DNA of 64,000 nt from Bacteroidales bacterium (GTDB lineage: Bacteria; Bacteroidota; Bacteroidia; Bacteroidales; P3), in assembly GCA_017550405.1 (NCBI GenBank), contig JAFZPH010000047.1, positions 98,079 through 162,078 of the forward strand, written 5' to 3'. Under the pieces are notes generated by a model that worked only from the letters and a program-made list of their open reading frames with translations, was not told where the DNA came from and searched no databases. Below are positions 29,001 to 38,400 of this stretch, piece after piece; position 1 is the stretch's first letter; each line of letters opens with the position of its first letter. The position numbers and the translations under genes were made by a program.

Positions 29001-32000
29001 GACGGCGTCAGCAACCTCTGTGTGGCCATTGTCGACAACAGCGGCTCGTCCGACGGTACTGCCTACATATTCCGCTATCAGACCATCTCGACTTCGGAAG
29101 GCTCGGCCATGACCCACCGTGTCTACGGTTCCACACCCTACACCCCCGCCGCGATGGATGCCGCCCGTGCGGGCCAGTCGTATTGGCGCAGCAACACACG
29201 CCTCGTCTCCGGCGGTGGCGCCGACTGCATCGCATGGTCCTCGTGCCTTCCCCCGGCCGTAAGCATCACCCCTGACATCATCGGCAATCTCGAGCTGTCG
29301 TGGATTCCCGGCTATCAGGAATCCTCGTGGGATGTTGACTACCGCCGTGCCGACACCAACGATTGGACCAATGTGAGCACTGCAACCACCAGCACTAGCC
29401 AGACCTTCCTGATGACCGACCTGCAGCCCAACACTCAGTATATATTCCGTGTCACGGCAAACTGCGTCGACACCAACATGTCGGCCACAATCTCCTATAC
29501 CACTCCCTGCCATTCCATCAATATCCCCTACTACTATGGATTTGAGGATCTGGCCACAGGTTCCAGCTCCACCCGTCCCGTCATCCCCTGCTGGCACCAC
29601 CTCAACAACGGCTCCTCCTATCCGGGATACCCGTATGTCAGCAGCTCTACACCACACGGCGGCAGCCGCAACCTATACTGGTATGCATCCACTACCACCG
29701 GCACTTACGGCGACTACGAGGTTGTCGTCCTGCCTCCCGTGGATGTTGTTTCCCATCCCATCAATACGTTGCAGCTGACCTTCTGGGCCAGACCCAACGG
29801 CACATCCTATGCTCCCATATTCTATGTGGGCGTGATGACCGACCCGACCGACATCAGTACCTTCCAATACGTCGACACTATCGTCATTGACCACTCCACC
29901 ACCAACTGGTTGCCTTATGAGTCTGTCCTCAGCAACTACACCGGCTCTGGTCGGTATGTAGCCCTCCGCGCCAACAGACCCTCCTCGGCATGGTATGCCT
30001 ACACCGACGACTTTGCTCTCGAAAACGCTCCCAACTGTCCCCGTGTGTCCCATGTCTCGGCACGCAACGTCACTATGACCGATGCCACCATCGGCTGGTA
30101 CTCCAACGGAGCCGACGAGTACGAGATTGAATACGGTCCCACTGGCTTTACCCGAGGCACCGGCACCACCATCTCATATATCTATAACGATAGCGTCACC
30201 ATCACCGGCCTCTCGGCAAATACGCCATACGATGTCTATGTCCGCGGCGTATGCACCGGCGATACCGCAAACTGGTCGTTCGTCTATACCTTCCGCACCG
30301 CTTGTGGTTCAATCGACGCATTACCTTTCTTCGAGGACTTTGAAGCACAGGCCACAACAAGCAGCTCCACCGGAACACCCTTCATTCCTTGCTGGGCACT
30401 GCTCAACAACGGCACTTCCTATGGCAACTATCCCTACGTCTCCGCTTCCACCACCTATAATCACACCCCCGGTGGTGGCAAAGGCCTCTACTGGTATGCC
30501 AACACCACTACTGGAACCTATAGCGACTATATGTATCTTATCCTCCCGCCGGTCGACACCACAACGCTGCCCATCAGCACCCTCCAGCTTGTCTTCTGGG
30601 CCAAGTCCAGCAGCACCAGCTACTCTCCCGTCTTCCAGGTGGGTGTGATGCAAAGCGCCACCGACACCGCCTTCCAGCCCATCCAAACCATCTCCATCCC
30701 CGGCATTACCGAGTGGACGGAATACACCGTAGGCTTTGGCGGCTTCACCGGTTATGGTCAATATATAGCCATCCGCGCCCTGCGTCCTACCAGTATATGG
30801 TATGCCTACGTCGACGACATCAAGCTTGAGCTGCTCCCTGCCTGCTCGCGCGTCGAAGACCTCCATGTCACCTACACCGGTCTCGACTCCATCACCATTG
30901 CCTGGACCGACACCAGCAGTACCAACACCGCTTGGTATGTCGAATACGACACCGTCAACTTCACTCCCGGCAGCAGCGGTGTCACCCCGATACTTGTCAC
31001 CGACACCCTCTACACCATGGCAGGCCTCGATTCGGGTATGACCTACTATATCTATGTCTACCCCGACTGCGGCGGTTCTATCGCCGAACGTCACATTACG
31101 GCCACAACGCTTGCTGCCTCTCCCTCCGCAGTGCCCTACTTCTGCGACTTCGAGAATCCCGGCGTCAATGGTTGGGACCTCTACACCTCCGGCCAGACCA
31201 ACTACTGGATGGTGGGTAATGCCACCGGCAACACCGGCCGCTCGATGTATGTCACCAACGACGGCAGTACCAACAGCTACACCAACAGTAGCATAAGCTA
31301 CTCCTACGCCGTACGCACCTTCCATCTCAGCGATTCGGGCGAGTATGCCTACTCCTTCGACTGGAAGTGCAACGGTGAGGGCAGCTACGACTTCATCCGT
31401 GTCCTGCTCGTTCCCGCCGCCACCACTTTCGATGCTGGCGAACCCCTCTTCGGCACCAGCTCCTACAACTTTGGCCAAACCATCGCCCCAGCCCCGTGGA
31501 TTGACCTCACCGGCAAAACTACCACCCCCTATGGCCTCAACCTGCAGACCACTTGGCAGACCCGTGTCGGTGTTGTCCACATCAGCACTCCCGGCAACTA
31601 CAAGCTGGTCTTCTCTTGGACCAACGACGGCAGTGGCGGCACCACACCTCCGGGTGCTATCGACAATATTAGCCTGACCCGCAACTCCTGCCCCATGCCC
31701 CAGAATATCTCTGCTGCACTCACTGCCGACAGCATCAACCTCTCCTGGACTCCTGGCGGCACCGAAAGTGCTTGGGAAGTCACCCTCGGCTCCACCGCTG
31801 TTGTGGTCACCTCCCCCGCCCACACCTTCACAGGTCTGGCCGCCAACACCAGCTACACGGTCACCATCCGCTCCATCTGCGGAGTGGGCGACACCTCCCT
31901 GCCTTACACCAACACCTACCGCACTCCCTGCGTTGCAGTATCGCTGCCCTATAGCGAGAACTTCGACACCCTCACCACCTCCACCACTTCGGCCACAGGT

Positions 32001-34607
32001 GTTTATGTCCCCTGCTGGGACCAGATCATGACCGGCTCCGCCACCTACCAGACAGGCTCCTACCTGCCGCAGGTCTACTACAGCTCCACCTATGCCCACA
32101 GTGGCAGCTACAGCTACCGTCTCTATGGCATTGGCTACCACATGCTCCCGCCCGTCACAGCCCCGCTCGACAGCCTGCAGCTCTCCTTCTGGGACTACAC
32201 CACCTCCACCTCCTACGGCCTTGAGGTCGGTGTGATGGAAGGCTCCACCTTCATCCCCATCCAGACCATCAACTCCCCCAACAGCACCCATGTCCATTAC
32301 ACCGTCTACTTCGGCTCCTACACCGGCAACAGCCGCATCATCGCCTTCCGCAACTACTACACCACCTCCACCTCCACCTACTACAGCTACCACTACATCG
32401 ACGATGTGACGGTCGAATACCTCCCCACCTGCCCGCCTGTGGTATCACTCACCGATTCCGCTGCCACACCCAATTCCATCACCCTCGACTGGATCGACCA
32501 AATCTCCGCTGCCTCGTGGCAGGTGGAATACACTGGCAACGACACCACCATCCGCACCATCGTCACCTCGCATCCTGCCACCATCGCCGGCCTCAGCCCC
32601 GCCACAGCCTATCAGGTGCGTGTGCGTCCCATCTGCAGCGCCACCGACTCCGGCTACTGGTGCGAGCCCATCAGCGCCTATACCGCCTGCGACCTTATCG
32701 TACCGCCCTACGTCCAGGACTTCAATGCCATCACCGGCACAGCCTACAGCTCCGAAGGCAGTCTGCCTCCCTGCTGGGTCGGCTACACCAACGGCACCAC
32801 TGTAGCCTACACGCCCCACGTCACTAACGGCAGCACCTATTCCTACTCCGTCAGCGGCAACGCCCTCACCCTCACCAGCGGTAGCTCTACCACCTACGGC
32901 AACACCAAGTACGTCCGTCTGCCGCAGTTCGCCACTCCCGTCCGAAGCCTGACATTGAGCTACTGGTTCTGCACCGAGAGCAGCACCAACGGCACCCTCT
33001 CCGTAGGATACATGACCGGTGACGACTTCACCACCGACTTTGTCTCAGTCGTCTCTCATCCTGCCTCGTCTGCAACGGTGCACAATGGCAACGGTGCCCA
33101 ACCTGCCGGATATGGCGTCTACGACACTGTCTCGTTCGAGAATGTACCCGACTCCGCACTCTATATCGCCTTCATGTGGTACTACAACTCCACCTTCTAC
33201 TCCTGCTGCATCGACAACGTCGAGGTGACCTCATCCGGTGCCGTGTGCGCGGCTCCTGTCATTGCCTCTGTCACCAAGGATTACCACTCCGCCACCGTCG
33301 CATGGACAGGCCAAGGCACCGACTACGAAGTCAACATCAAGGAGACCACAGCCTCCGGCTGGACTGCACCCGACATCGCCGTCAGCGGCACCAGTCACAC
33401 CTTCACCGGCCTCCTGCCCTCCACCGGCTATACCTTCCGTGTACGTCAGGACTGCAATGCCGACAGCCTCGGCTACAGCGAGTGGGTTGAAGGCGCCTTC
33501 GTCACCGACAGCCTGCCTTGCCTCACGCCCACCGGCTTGCATGCCACCGCAGTCACCAACGCCACCGCTGCCCTCGACTGGACCGTCAACGGCAACGAGA
33601 CCAACTGGGATATCCACGTCTGGACTCCCGGCGGCATCGACAGCATCTACCGCGTCAACTCCCGTCCCGCTACGGTGGGCGGCTTCATCGCCGGTGTAAC
33701 CTACAATGCTGCCATCCGTGCCCTCTGCGGGGTCGACCTGCTCGAGGGTGACTGGAGCGATACCGTGACCTTCTCCACCGCTATCTGCCCCAACGTCGCC
33801 AACGTCTCCGCTGGCAACGTCACGGCCAACAGTGCCCTCATCATCTGGGACCTCGACGATATGGCCCAAAGCTGGATAGTTGAATACGGCTACGCTGGCT
33901 TCGACCAAGGCTCCGGTACCGTAGTGCCCTGCACCGCCAACAGCTTCAACGCTACTGGCCTCGAGTGCGAGACCTCCTACGACTTCTACGTCCGCGCCGT
34001 CTGCGGCACCGACTGGACCAGCGAGAACTGGGCACGCGTCAGCTTCACCACCGACTACTGTGCCGAACCTTGCGACGCTCCCTTCGGCGTCACCGCCACC
34101 GTCAACCTCAACAACGTCGACGTCAGCTGGACACCAGGCGAGGGCAACACCGCCTTCGAGGTTGAGTACGGCAGCCGCGGCTTCAGCCACGGCAGCGGCA
34201 CCATCGTCAACGCCACCGAGCCCCACGCCACGCTCACAGGTCTCGACTACAACACTCAATACGACCTCTATGTGCGTGCCCTCTGCGGAACTGACAACTA
34301 CAGCGGATGGTCACCTGTCACCACCTTCACCACTGGCACACAGGGCATCAACCTCGCCGACGGTGCCTCCTGCACCATCTTCCCCAACCCCGCCACTAGC
34401 TCTACCACCATCAGCGTGGGCGGTGTCAACGGCAAGGTGAAGATTGAAGTGGTCGACATGAACGGCCGCACCGTTGCCTCCGAGACCCTCGAGTGCAACA
34501 GCGACTGTGTGAAGACCATGGAAGTCAGCTCCCTGGCACAGGGTGCCTACTTCGTCCGCATCAGCGGCGAACAGGTCAACATGGTCAGAAAGCTGATCGT
34601 GAAATAA
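26037..34607 (+). CDS. G2: giant T9SS-exported FN3/J-module adhesin-like protein
   Basis: 2856 residues. Signal peptide MKKRLQKLLLLAAILLVP, cut probably after TQG. The N-terminal beta domain (26100-26755; GVDNSRW, NIGFNFPFG, SNGTFRLGS) is homologous to that of G1. Twelve FN3 domains follow, the first eight alternating with eight modules: J (27011-27560, 27808-28340, 29511-30035, 30306-30840, 31930-32430, 32690-33240), B (28612-29240, with YNYSYCQHLF and GWNYFMF) and Jv (31115-31685, VPYFCDFE). The four terminal FN3 domains (33245-34340) and the sorting domain (34345-34607, CTIFPNPA) match those of G1 almost word for word. The first J module (NNLPPCWSNHNTGTSTSYSG) is the type that is tripled in G3. 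Codon use in the first third (ACG, TCG and GTG frequent) differs from the tail (ACC, TCC, GTC). Surface adhesion is the likely role by domain content only. Confidence 0.93.
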   Translation: MKKRLQKLLLLAAILLVPWVTQGQSLDVYQFATGVDNSRWIDLGSPSNVFTEYSDDVASSVYNIGFNFPFGEGTYSQFSVSSNGTFRLGSTATLGTTQGGMFNSSYYNANLPKISGIARDMSTGSDGYVHYQLTGTAPNRVFVCEFALSYTYGNSYPGDVKWQVQLHEDSSKVVIVYASTAPATTPTSFHIGLAETADNIIIVNPSTHTLIYSNGAHSTTYSTWPGAGRYYEFVRPVITCPKPTAMTVTNLSPYGFDASWTDTSDATSWLVRLLEGDSLVYENVEYTNMISFSSLSPATHYSVQVAGLCLNGDTSFFLGTEVLTPCVSLTTLPYTQNFDSVTGSTSTSVAVNNLPPCWSNHNTGTSTSYSGYPMVYNSSTYAHSGTNSMRFYTYTTAGTYSDQIAILPPTDSTVLPLQGLQLSFWMRSTSTSYQSFVVVGVMTDPTDASTFVPVERVETNGSTTYEQHSVMLAAYEGPHGRIAIKAPQPTSSYNALVIDDLVLDEAPSCLPVHDLTVDRATTDSIYLSWSPLGSENAWIVSYGTNEDIVYDTTFAIGDLSANTYYTFSVSAFCDGMDTSSAVSVTARTACGLINSLPYTYGFEDLSTGSSSIRPEIPCWHHLNNATSYFGYPYVSSTTPHSGTRNLYWYASTITGTYGDYEIVVLPAIDTTVYPINTLQLTFWARPSSTSYSPVFHVGVMTDPDDVSTFQQVATINVTNVTTWQEFTTAFSTFTGYGNYLAVRLNRPSSAWYAYTDDFTIEEMPSCPPITSLNVQTTASAARLDWSYDEAIGTPTGYDVSYRYADDSTATPTTITTTDSYLVLTGLDADTSYWLSVSAQCDGGSGEPYAITFNTQMLPCVAWDTTGGDAGGPADTVVLGTPGTSTGNVMPLNQSYNYSYCQHLFLATEMHVTGPTMFSGIGFDYAYTQPMTHATNCSIYLANTTRAHMLSSDSTFVPYSQLQLVYVGPLNCTASGWNYFMFNQGTFQYDGVSNLCVAIVDNSGSSDGTAYIFRYQTISTSEGSAMTHRVYGSTPYTPAAMDAARAGQSYWRSNTRLVSGGGADCIAWSSCLPPAVSITPDIIGNLELSWIPGYQESSWDVDYRRADTNDWTNVSTATTSTSQTFLMTDLQPNTQYIFRVTANCVDTNMSATISYTTPCHSINIPYYYGFEDLATGSSSTRPVIPCWHHLNNGSSYPGYPYVSSSTPHGGSRNLYWYASTTTGTYGDYEVVVLPPVDVVSHPINTLQLTFWARPNGTSYAPIFYVGVMTDPTDISTFQYVDTIVIDHSTTNWLPYESVLSNYTGSGRYVALRANRPSSAWYAYTDDFALENAPNCPRVSHVSARNVTMTDATIGWYSNGADEYEIEYGPTGFTRGTGTTISYIYNDSVTITGLSANTPYDVYVRGVCTGDTANWSFVYTFRTACGSIDALPFFEDFEAQATTSSSTGTPFIPCWALLNNGTSYGNYPYVSASTTYNHTPGGGKGLYWYANTTTGTYSDYMYLILPPVDTTTLPISTLQLVFWAKSSSTSYSPVFQVGVMQSATDTAFQPIQTISIPGITEWTEYTVGFGGFTGYGQYIAIRALRPTSIWYAYVDDIKLELLPACSRVEDLHVTYTGLDSITIAWTDTSSTNTAWYVEYDTVNFTPGSSGVTPILVTDTLYTMAGLDSGMTYYIYVYPDCGGSIAERHITATTLAASPSAVPYFCDFENPGVNGWDLYTSGQTNYWMVGNATGNTGRSMYVTNDGSTNSYTNSSISYSYAVRTFHLSDSGEYAYSFDWKCNGEGSYDFIRVLLVPAATTFDAGEPLFGTSSYNFGQTIAPAPWIDLTGKTTTPYGLNLQTTWQTRVGVVHISTPGNYKLVFSWTNDGSGGTTPPGAIDNISLTRNSCPMPQNISAALTADSINLSWTPGGTESAWEVTLGSTAVVVTSPAHTFTGLAANTSYTVTIRSICGVGDTSLPYTNTYRTPCVAVSLPYSENFDTLTTSTTSATGVYVPCWDQIMTGSATYQTGSYLPQVYYSSTYAHSGSYSYRLYGIGYHMLPPVTAPLDSLQLSFWDYTTSTSYGLEVGVMEGSTFIPIQTINSPNSTHVHYTVYFGSYTGNSRIIAFRNYYTTSTSTYYSYHYIDDVTVEYLPTCPPVVSLTDSAATPNSITLDWIDQISAASWQVEYTGNDTTIRTIVTSHPATIAGLSPATAYQVRVRPICSATDSGYWCEPISAYTACDLIVPPYVQDFNAITGTAYSSEGSLPPCWVGYTNGTTVAYTPHVTNGSTYSYSVSGNALTLTSGSSTTYGNTKYVRLPQFATPVRSLTLSYWFCTESSTNGTLSVGYMTGDDFTTDFVSVVSHPASSATVHNGNGAQPAGYGVYDTVSFENVPDSALYIAFMWYYNSTFYSCCIDNVEVTSSGAVCAAPVIASVTKDYHSATVAWTGQGTDYEVNIKETTASGWTAPDIAVSGTSHTFTGLLPSTGYTFRVRQDCNADSLGYSEWVEGAFVTDSLPCLTPTGLHATAVTNATAALDWTVNGNETNWDIHVWTPGGIDSIYRVNSRPATVGGFIAGVTYNAAIRALCGVDLLEGDWSDTVTFSTAICPNVANVSAGNVTANSALIIWDLDDMAQSWIVEYGYAGFDQGSGTVVPCTANSFNATGLECETSYDFYVRAVCGTDWTSENWARVSFTTDYCAEPCDAPFGVTATVNLNNVDVSWTPGEGNTAFEVEYGSRGFSHGSGTIVNATEPHATLTGLDYNTQYDLYVRALCGTDNYSGWSPVTTFTTGTQGINLADGASCTIFPNPATSSTTISVGGVNGKVKIEVVDMNGRTVASETLECNSDCVKTMEVSSLAQGAYFVRISGEQVNMVRKLIVK

Positions 34608-34675
34608 ATTGAAAAATGAAAGTTGAAAATTGAAATCGTTACTCCAATAATTTCACTTTTCACTTTTCAATTCCT
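34608..34675. repeat. TTGAAAATTGAAA-type inverted repeat (after G2)
   Basis: AATTGAAAAATGAAAGTTGA and following bases are mirrored by TTTCACTTTTCACTTTTCAA. The block is nearly identical over about 70 bases to the one after G5 (55798-55866), including the central ATCGTTACTCCAATAA. Confidence 0.8.
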
Positions 34676-34676
34676 T

Positions 34677-34713
34677 AAAGAGGGGGCGGCGCTGCGCGCC
34701 GCCCCCTCTTTTT
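34677..34713 (+). terminator. G2 terminator, GC-rich hairpin
   Basis: GAGGGGGCGGCGC pairs perfectly with GCGCCGCCCCCTC around a TGC loop and runs into TTTTT. The same stem occurs after G1, G5 and G6. Confidence 0.9.
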
Positions 34714-35354
34714 ATGCCTCCTTCCTGCAATGCCTCGATATTAACCTTTTGTACCTTACTTATTTCTTACATCTATTTTAGCTATTATTTAGGTTCTACA
34801 AATAAAAGTTAAAAGATGCACATTCAAAGTAGAATGTAGTATCAAGCATCTATTACTGGTCATTAGTGCCCGGCAAAAAGAATCAGAACAATAGTAAGTA
34901 ATACAAAATCAACATTATATATTACTTATTTTATAACGAAGGCATGAGTGTGCTGGAGGGACACAATCCCATCAACCCCACACCAAACGCCATAGGTGTA
35001 CAGTGTGGGCCGACAGAGACCGTCCCTGTGCGTGTCGAAGACACGCTACATCATATCAATCAACAAGGTAGCATACCTCTGTCACGCTGAATAACAGTAT
35101 CTGCCCCACCCTCACACGGCACCTCAATTCGTGTGGGGTTAATAAGATCACGTACCTTCAGCATATTCGTTGATACGTTTATAGGTTGATAAGCTTATAC
35201 GACTCACATCATATCAACATATCAACATATCAACAAAAAAAAACGTGTAATGCTCGTGAAACGTGGAGGACTTGTATGACACATCGAGCTGCTTTTCTAT
35301 TTGGGCAAAATACCATTTCCACATAAAAAAAATGAATATGTATAAAAAAAAGAG
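34714..35354. other. Spacer between G2 and G3
   Basis: About 640 bases without a supported gene. A less AT-rich island at 34940-35140 contains a perfect hairpin CGTGTC-GAA-GACACG (35031-35045), a second stem CCCTCACACG/CGTGTGGGG (35109-35138) and one 48-codon frame starting ATG at 34945 that I do not support. ATATCAAC is repeated three times at 35212-35235. The rest is AT-rich. Confidence 0.5.
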
Positions 35355-35362
35355 TATCTTTG
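35355..35362 (+). promoter_or_regulatory. G3 promoter -7 box
   Basis: TATCTTTG followed by CA, 115 bases before the G3 start. The -33 region is A-rich. The leader has TATTATTAATCAAAA just before the start codon, as in G2. Confidence 0.7.
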
Positions 35363-35476
35363 CACACCACATACAATTGACTAAACAATCATAAACAACC
35401 CCGAATCAACAAAATACTATATCAGAACAACAACCATATTTTTAATAAACCTATTATTAATCAAAACTATTTTGTC

Positions 35477-38400
35477 ATGAACAAGCAACTACAGCAATTG
35501 TTACTCGTCGCGGCGATGATACTCGCCCCTTGGGTGACGCAGGGGCAGGCGTTTAATTACACCTGCAACTTCGACAACGACTCCGACACTGCCGGATGGG
35601 TGTTTGCGAATGGTAGCCAGACCAACCAATGGTTCATCGGCACCGCCACAAACAACAGCGGCACAAAGAGTCTGTATGTTTCTAACGACAATGGCACGTC
35701 GAACACCTACACTGCCACCGTGACATTTGTCTATGCCTACCACGAATTCACTCTCGACTCTGGAGGGTATGCAATTTCCTACGACTGGAAGTGCGAGGGA
35801 GAAAGCAGCTACGACTATGTCCGTGTATTCCTTGCCCCTGCCTCGGCAATCCTCACCCCTGGCCAGGACCCTGCCGGCGGCACCTCCACCAACTCGTGGT
35901 CAAGTGCGTCGCTTCCCGCAGGATTCATCAACCTGACTGGTTCTGTGAACAAACTTAACCTGTCATCGACGTGGCAGAACATCACCCAGGAATTCTACGT
36001 CCCCACCAGTGGCAATTACCGCCTGGTATTTGCTTGGGCCAACGACGGGAGTGTCGTCCACGACCCCGCCGGAGCCATCGACAACATTTCTTTCCTCATG
36101 CCCACCTGTCCCCGTCCCAGCGGTCTGGTCATCTCCAACATCACCGACAATTCAGCTGAAGCGTCATGGACTGAGACAGGCTCCGCCGTCCAGTGGATTG
36201 TAGAACTGGATACCGCAGGCGGCACCGTCAGCTCAACAATAGTGTACGACACTGCAACCTCCTTTACCAACCTCACCCCCAACACACCCTACACCGTCAA
36301 GATTGCCGCCCTGTGTGGTGGCACCGATACGAGCATGTGGCTGACACGGAATTTCCGCACCACCTGCCTGCCCGTCGACACTTTGCCCTATACCGAAAAT
36401 TTCGACAGCGAACAGGGCTCTACCTCCACTACTTTGGCTGTAAACAATCTGCCGTCCTGCTGGTCGAACAACAACATCGGCACCAGCACCTCCTATAGCG
36501 GGTACCCCATCATATACAACAGCTCAACGTACGCCCACAGCGGTACCAACTCCATGCGTTTCTACACCTACACCACCCCCGGCACCTACTCCGACCAGAT
36601 AGCCGTCATGCCCCCCGTCGACTCCACACTCTTCCCGCTGGCCGACCTGCAGGTGACCTTCTGGATGCGTTCCACCTCCACCTCCTACCTGTCGCATATA
36701 GTGGTGGGCGTGATGACCAACCCCGACGATGCAAGCACCTTTGTCCCCGTAGCCGACGTGGCCACCAACGCCTCCACCGCCTACCAGCAGCATATCGTAC
36801 CCCTCTCGCTCTACAGCGGACCCCATGGCCGCATCGCCTTCAAGGCCCCTCAACCCACCACAAGCTACAACGCCCTGGTTATCGACGACATCACCATCGA
36901 ACCCATGCCTGCATGTCCAAGGGTGATGGACCTCACTGCCGACAATCCAACGCCCAATAGCATCGACATCAGCTGGACCGAGGTAGGCTCTGCCAGCAGC
37001 TGGTATGTGATATATTTCCCCACAGGTTCGTCAATGGACACCGCACAAACCACAGTGGCCTACGACACCACCGTCACCCTCACCGGACTCTACAGCAACA
37101 CCGCCTACACCGTCATGGTGGTGGCCGACTGCGGCTCCGAAACCAGCGACACTGCCGTCGCCACCTTCCGTACTGCCTGCGACTTCCTCACCACTTTGCC
37201 CTTTACCGAGAATTTCGACAGTGTGCCGAGTTCCACCAGCACATCGTTAGCCATCAACAATCTGCCGCCCTGCTGGTCGAACCACAACACCGGCACCAGC
37301 ACCTCCTACAGCGGGTACCCCATCGTCTACAACAGCTCTTCCTACGCCCACAGCGGCACCAACTCCATGCGATTCTATACCTACACCACCGCTGGCACCT
37401 ACTCCGACCAGATTGCCATCCTGCCCCCCACCGACTCGACGCTGTACCCCGTCACCGACCTGCAGTTGACCTTCTGGATGCGTTCCACCTCCACCTCATA
37501 CATGTCGCATGTAGTGGTGGGTGTGATGACCAACCCAGTCGATGCAAGCACCTTTGTCCCCGTGGCTGACGTGAACACCAACGGCTCCACAACCTACGAA
37601 GAGCATACAGTACCCCTCTCACTCTACAGCGGCCCCCATGGCTACATTGCCATCAAAGCCCCGCAACCCACATCAAGCTACAACGCCCTGGTCATTGACG
37701 ACATCACCCTCGACCTGATGCCCTACTGCCCGCCGGTGCAGAACATCACCGCTGGCAACATCACAGAAACCAGCATGGATGTGAGCTGGACAGAAGTGGG
37801 GCATGCCACCTCCTGGAACGTCATCTACTTCCCCTCCGACTCAACCATCGACAATGCCGAGTCCGTTGTGGCCACCGACACCACCGTGTCCCTCACCGGA
37901 CTGGATGTCAACACCAATTATAACATTTATATTGTTGCCGACTGTGGTTCGGAGACCAGCGACACGGCTGATGCAACCTTCCGCACTGCCTGCGGCAATA
38001 TTACCATGTTGCCCTTTACCGAGAATTTCGATAATGTCCCCGGTGCAAATACCACTTCTGTGTCTGTAAACAACCTGCCGCCCTGCTGGTCGAACCACAA
38101 CACCGGTACCAGTACTACTTATAGCGGCTATCCCATTGTCTACAACAGCTCCGCCTATTCACACAGCGGTTCCAACTCGATGCGTTTCTATACCTACTCC
38201 CCTGCCGGGACATATTCTGACCAGATAGCCATCATGCCCCTCACCGATTCCGTCGATGTGCCACTGAACGGATTGCAGTTGTCCTTCTGGATGCGTTCCG
38301 TCACAGCCTCCTACAACTCATACGTAGTGGTGGGTGTGATGACCGATCCTACCGATGCTTCCTCCTTCATACCTGTAGACTCTCTCTATACCAACAGCTC

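Noticed and set aside
30321..32393. 690-codon open frame on the minus strand opposite G2
   Set aside because: It is a shadow of the strongly C-ending codons of G2; the translation is low-complexity Gly/Val/Asp-rich, has no domain, and G2 on the other strand has clear motifs.
34945..35091. 48-codon frame starting MSVLEGHNPINP
   Set aside because: No homology sign, no second copy, no start context; the region is better described as structured spacer.
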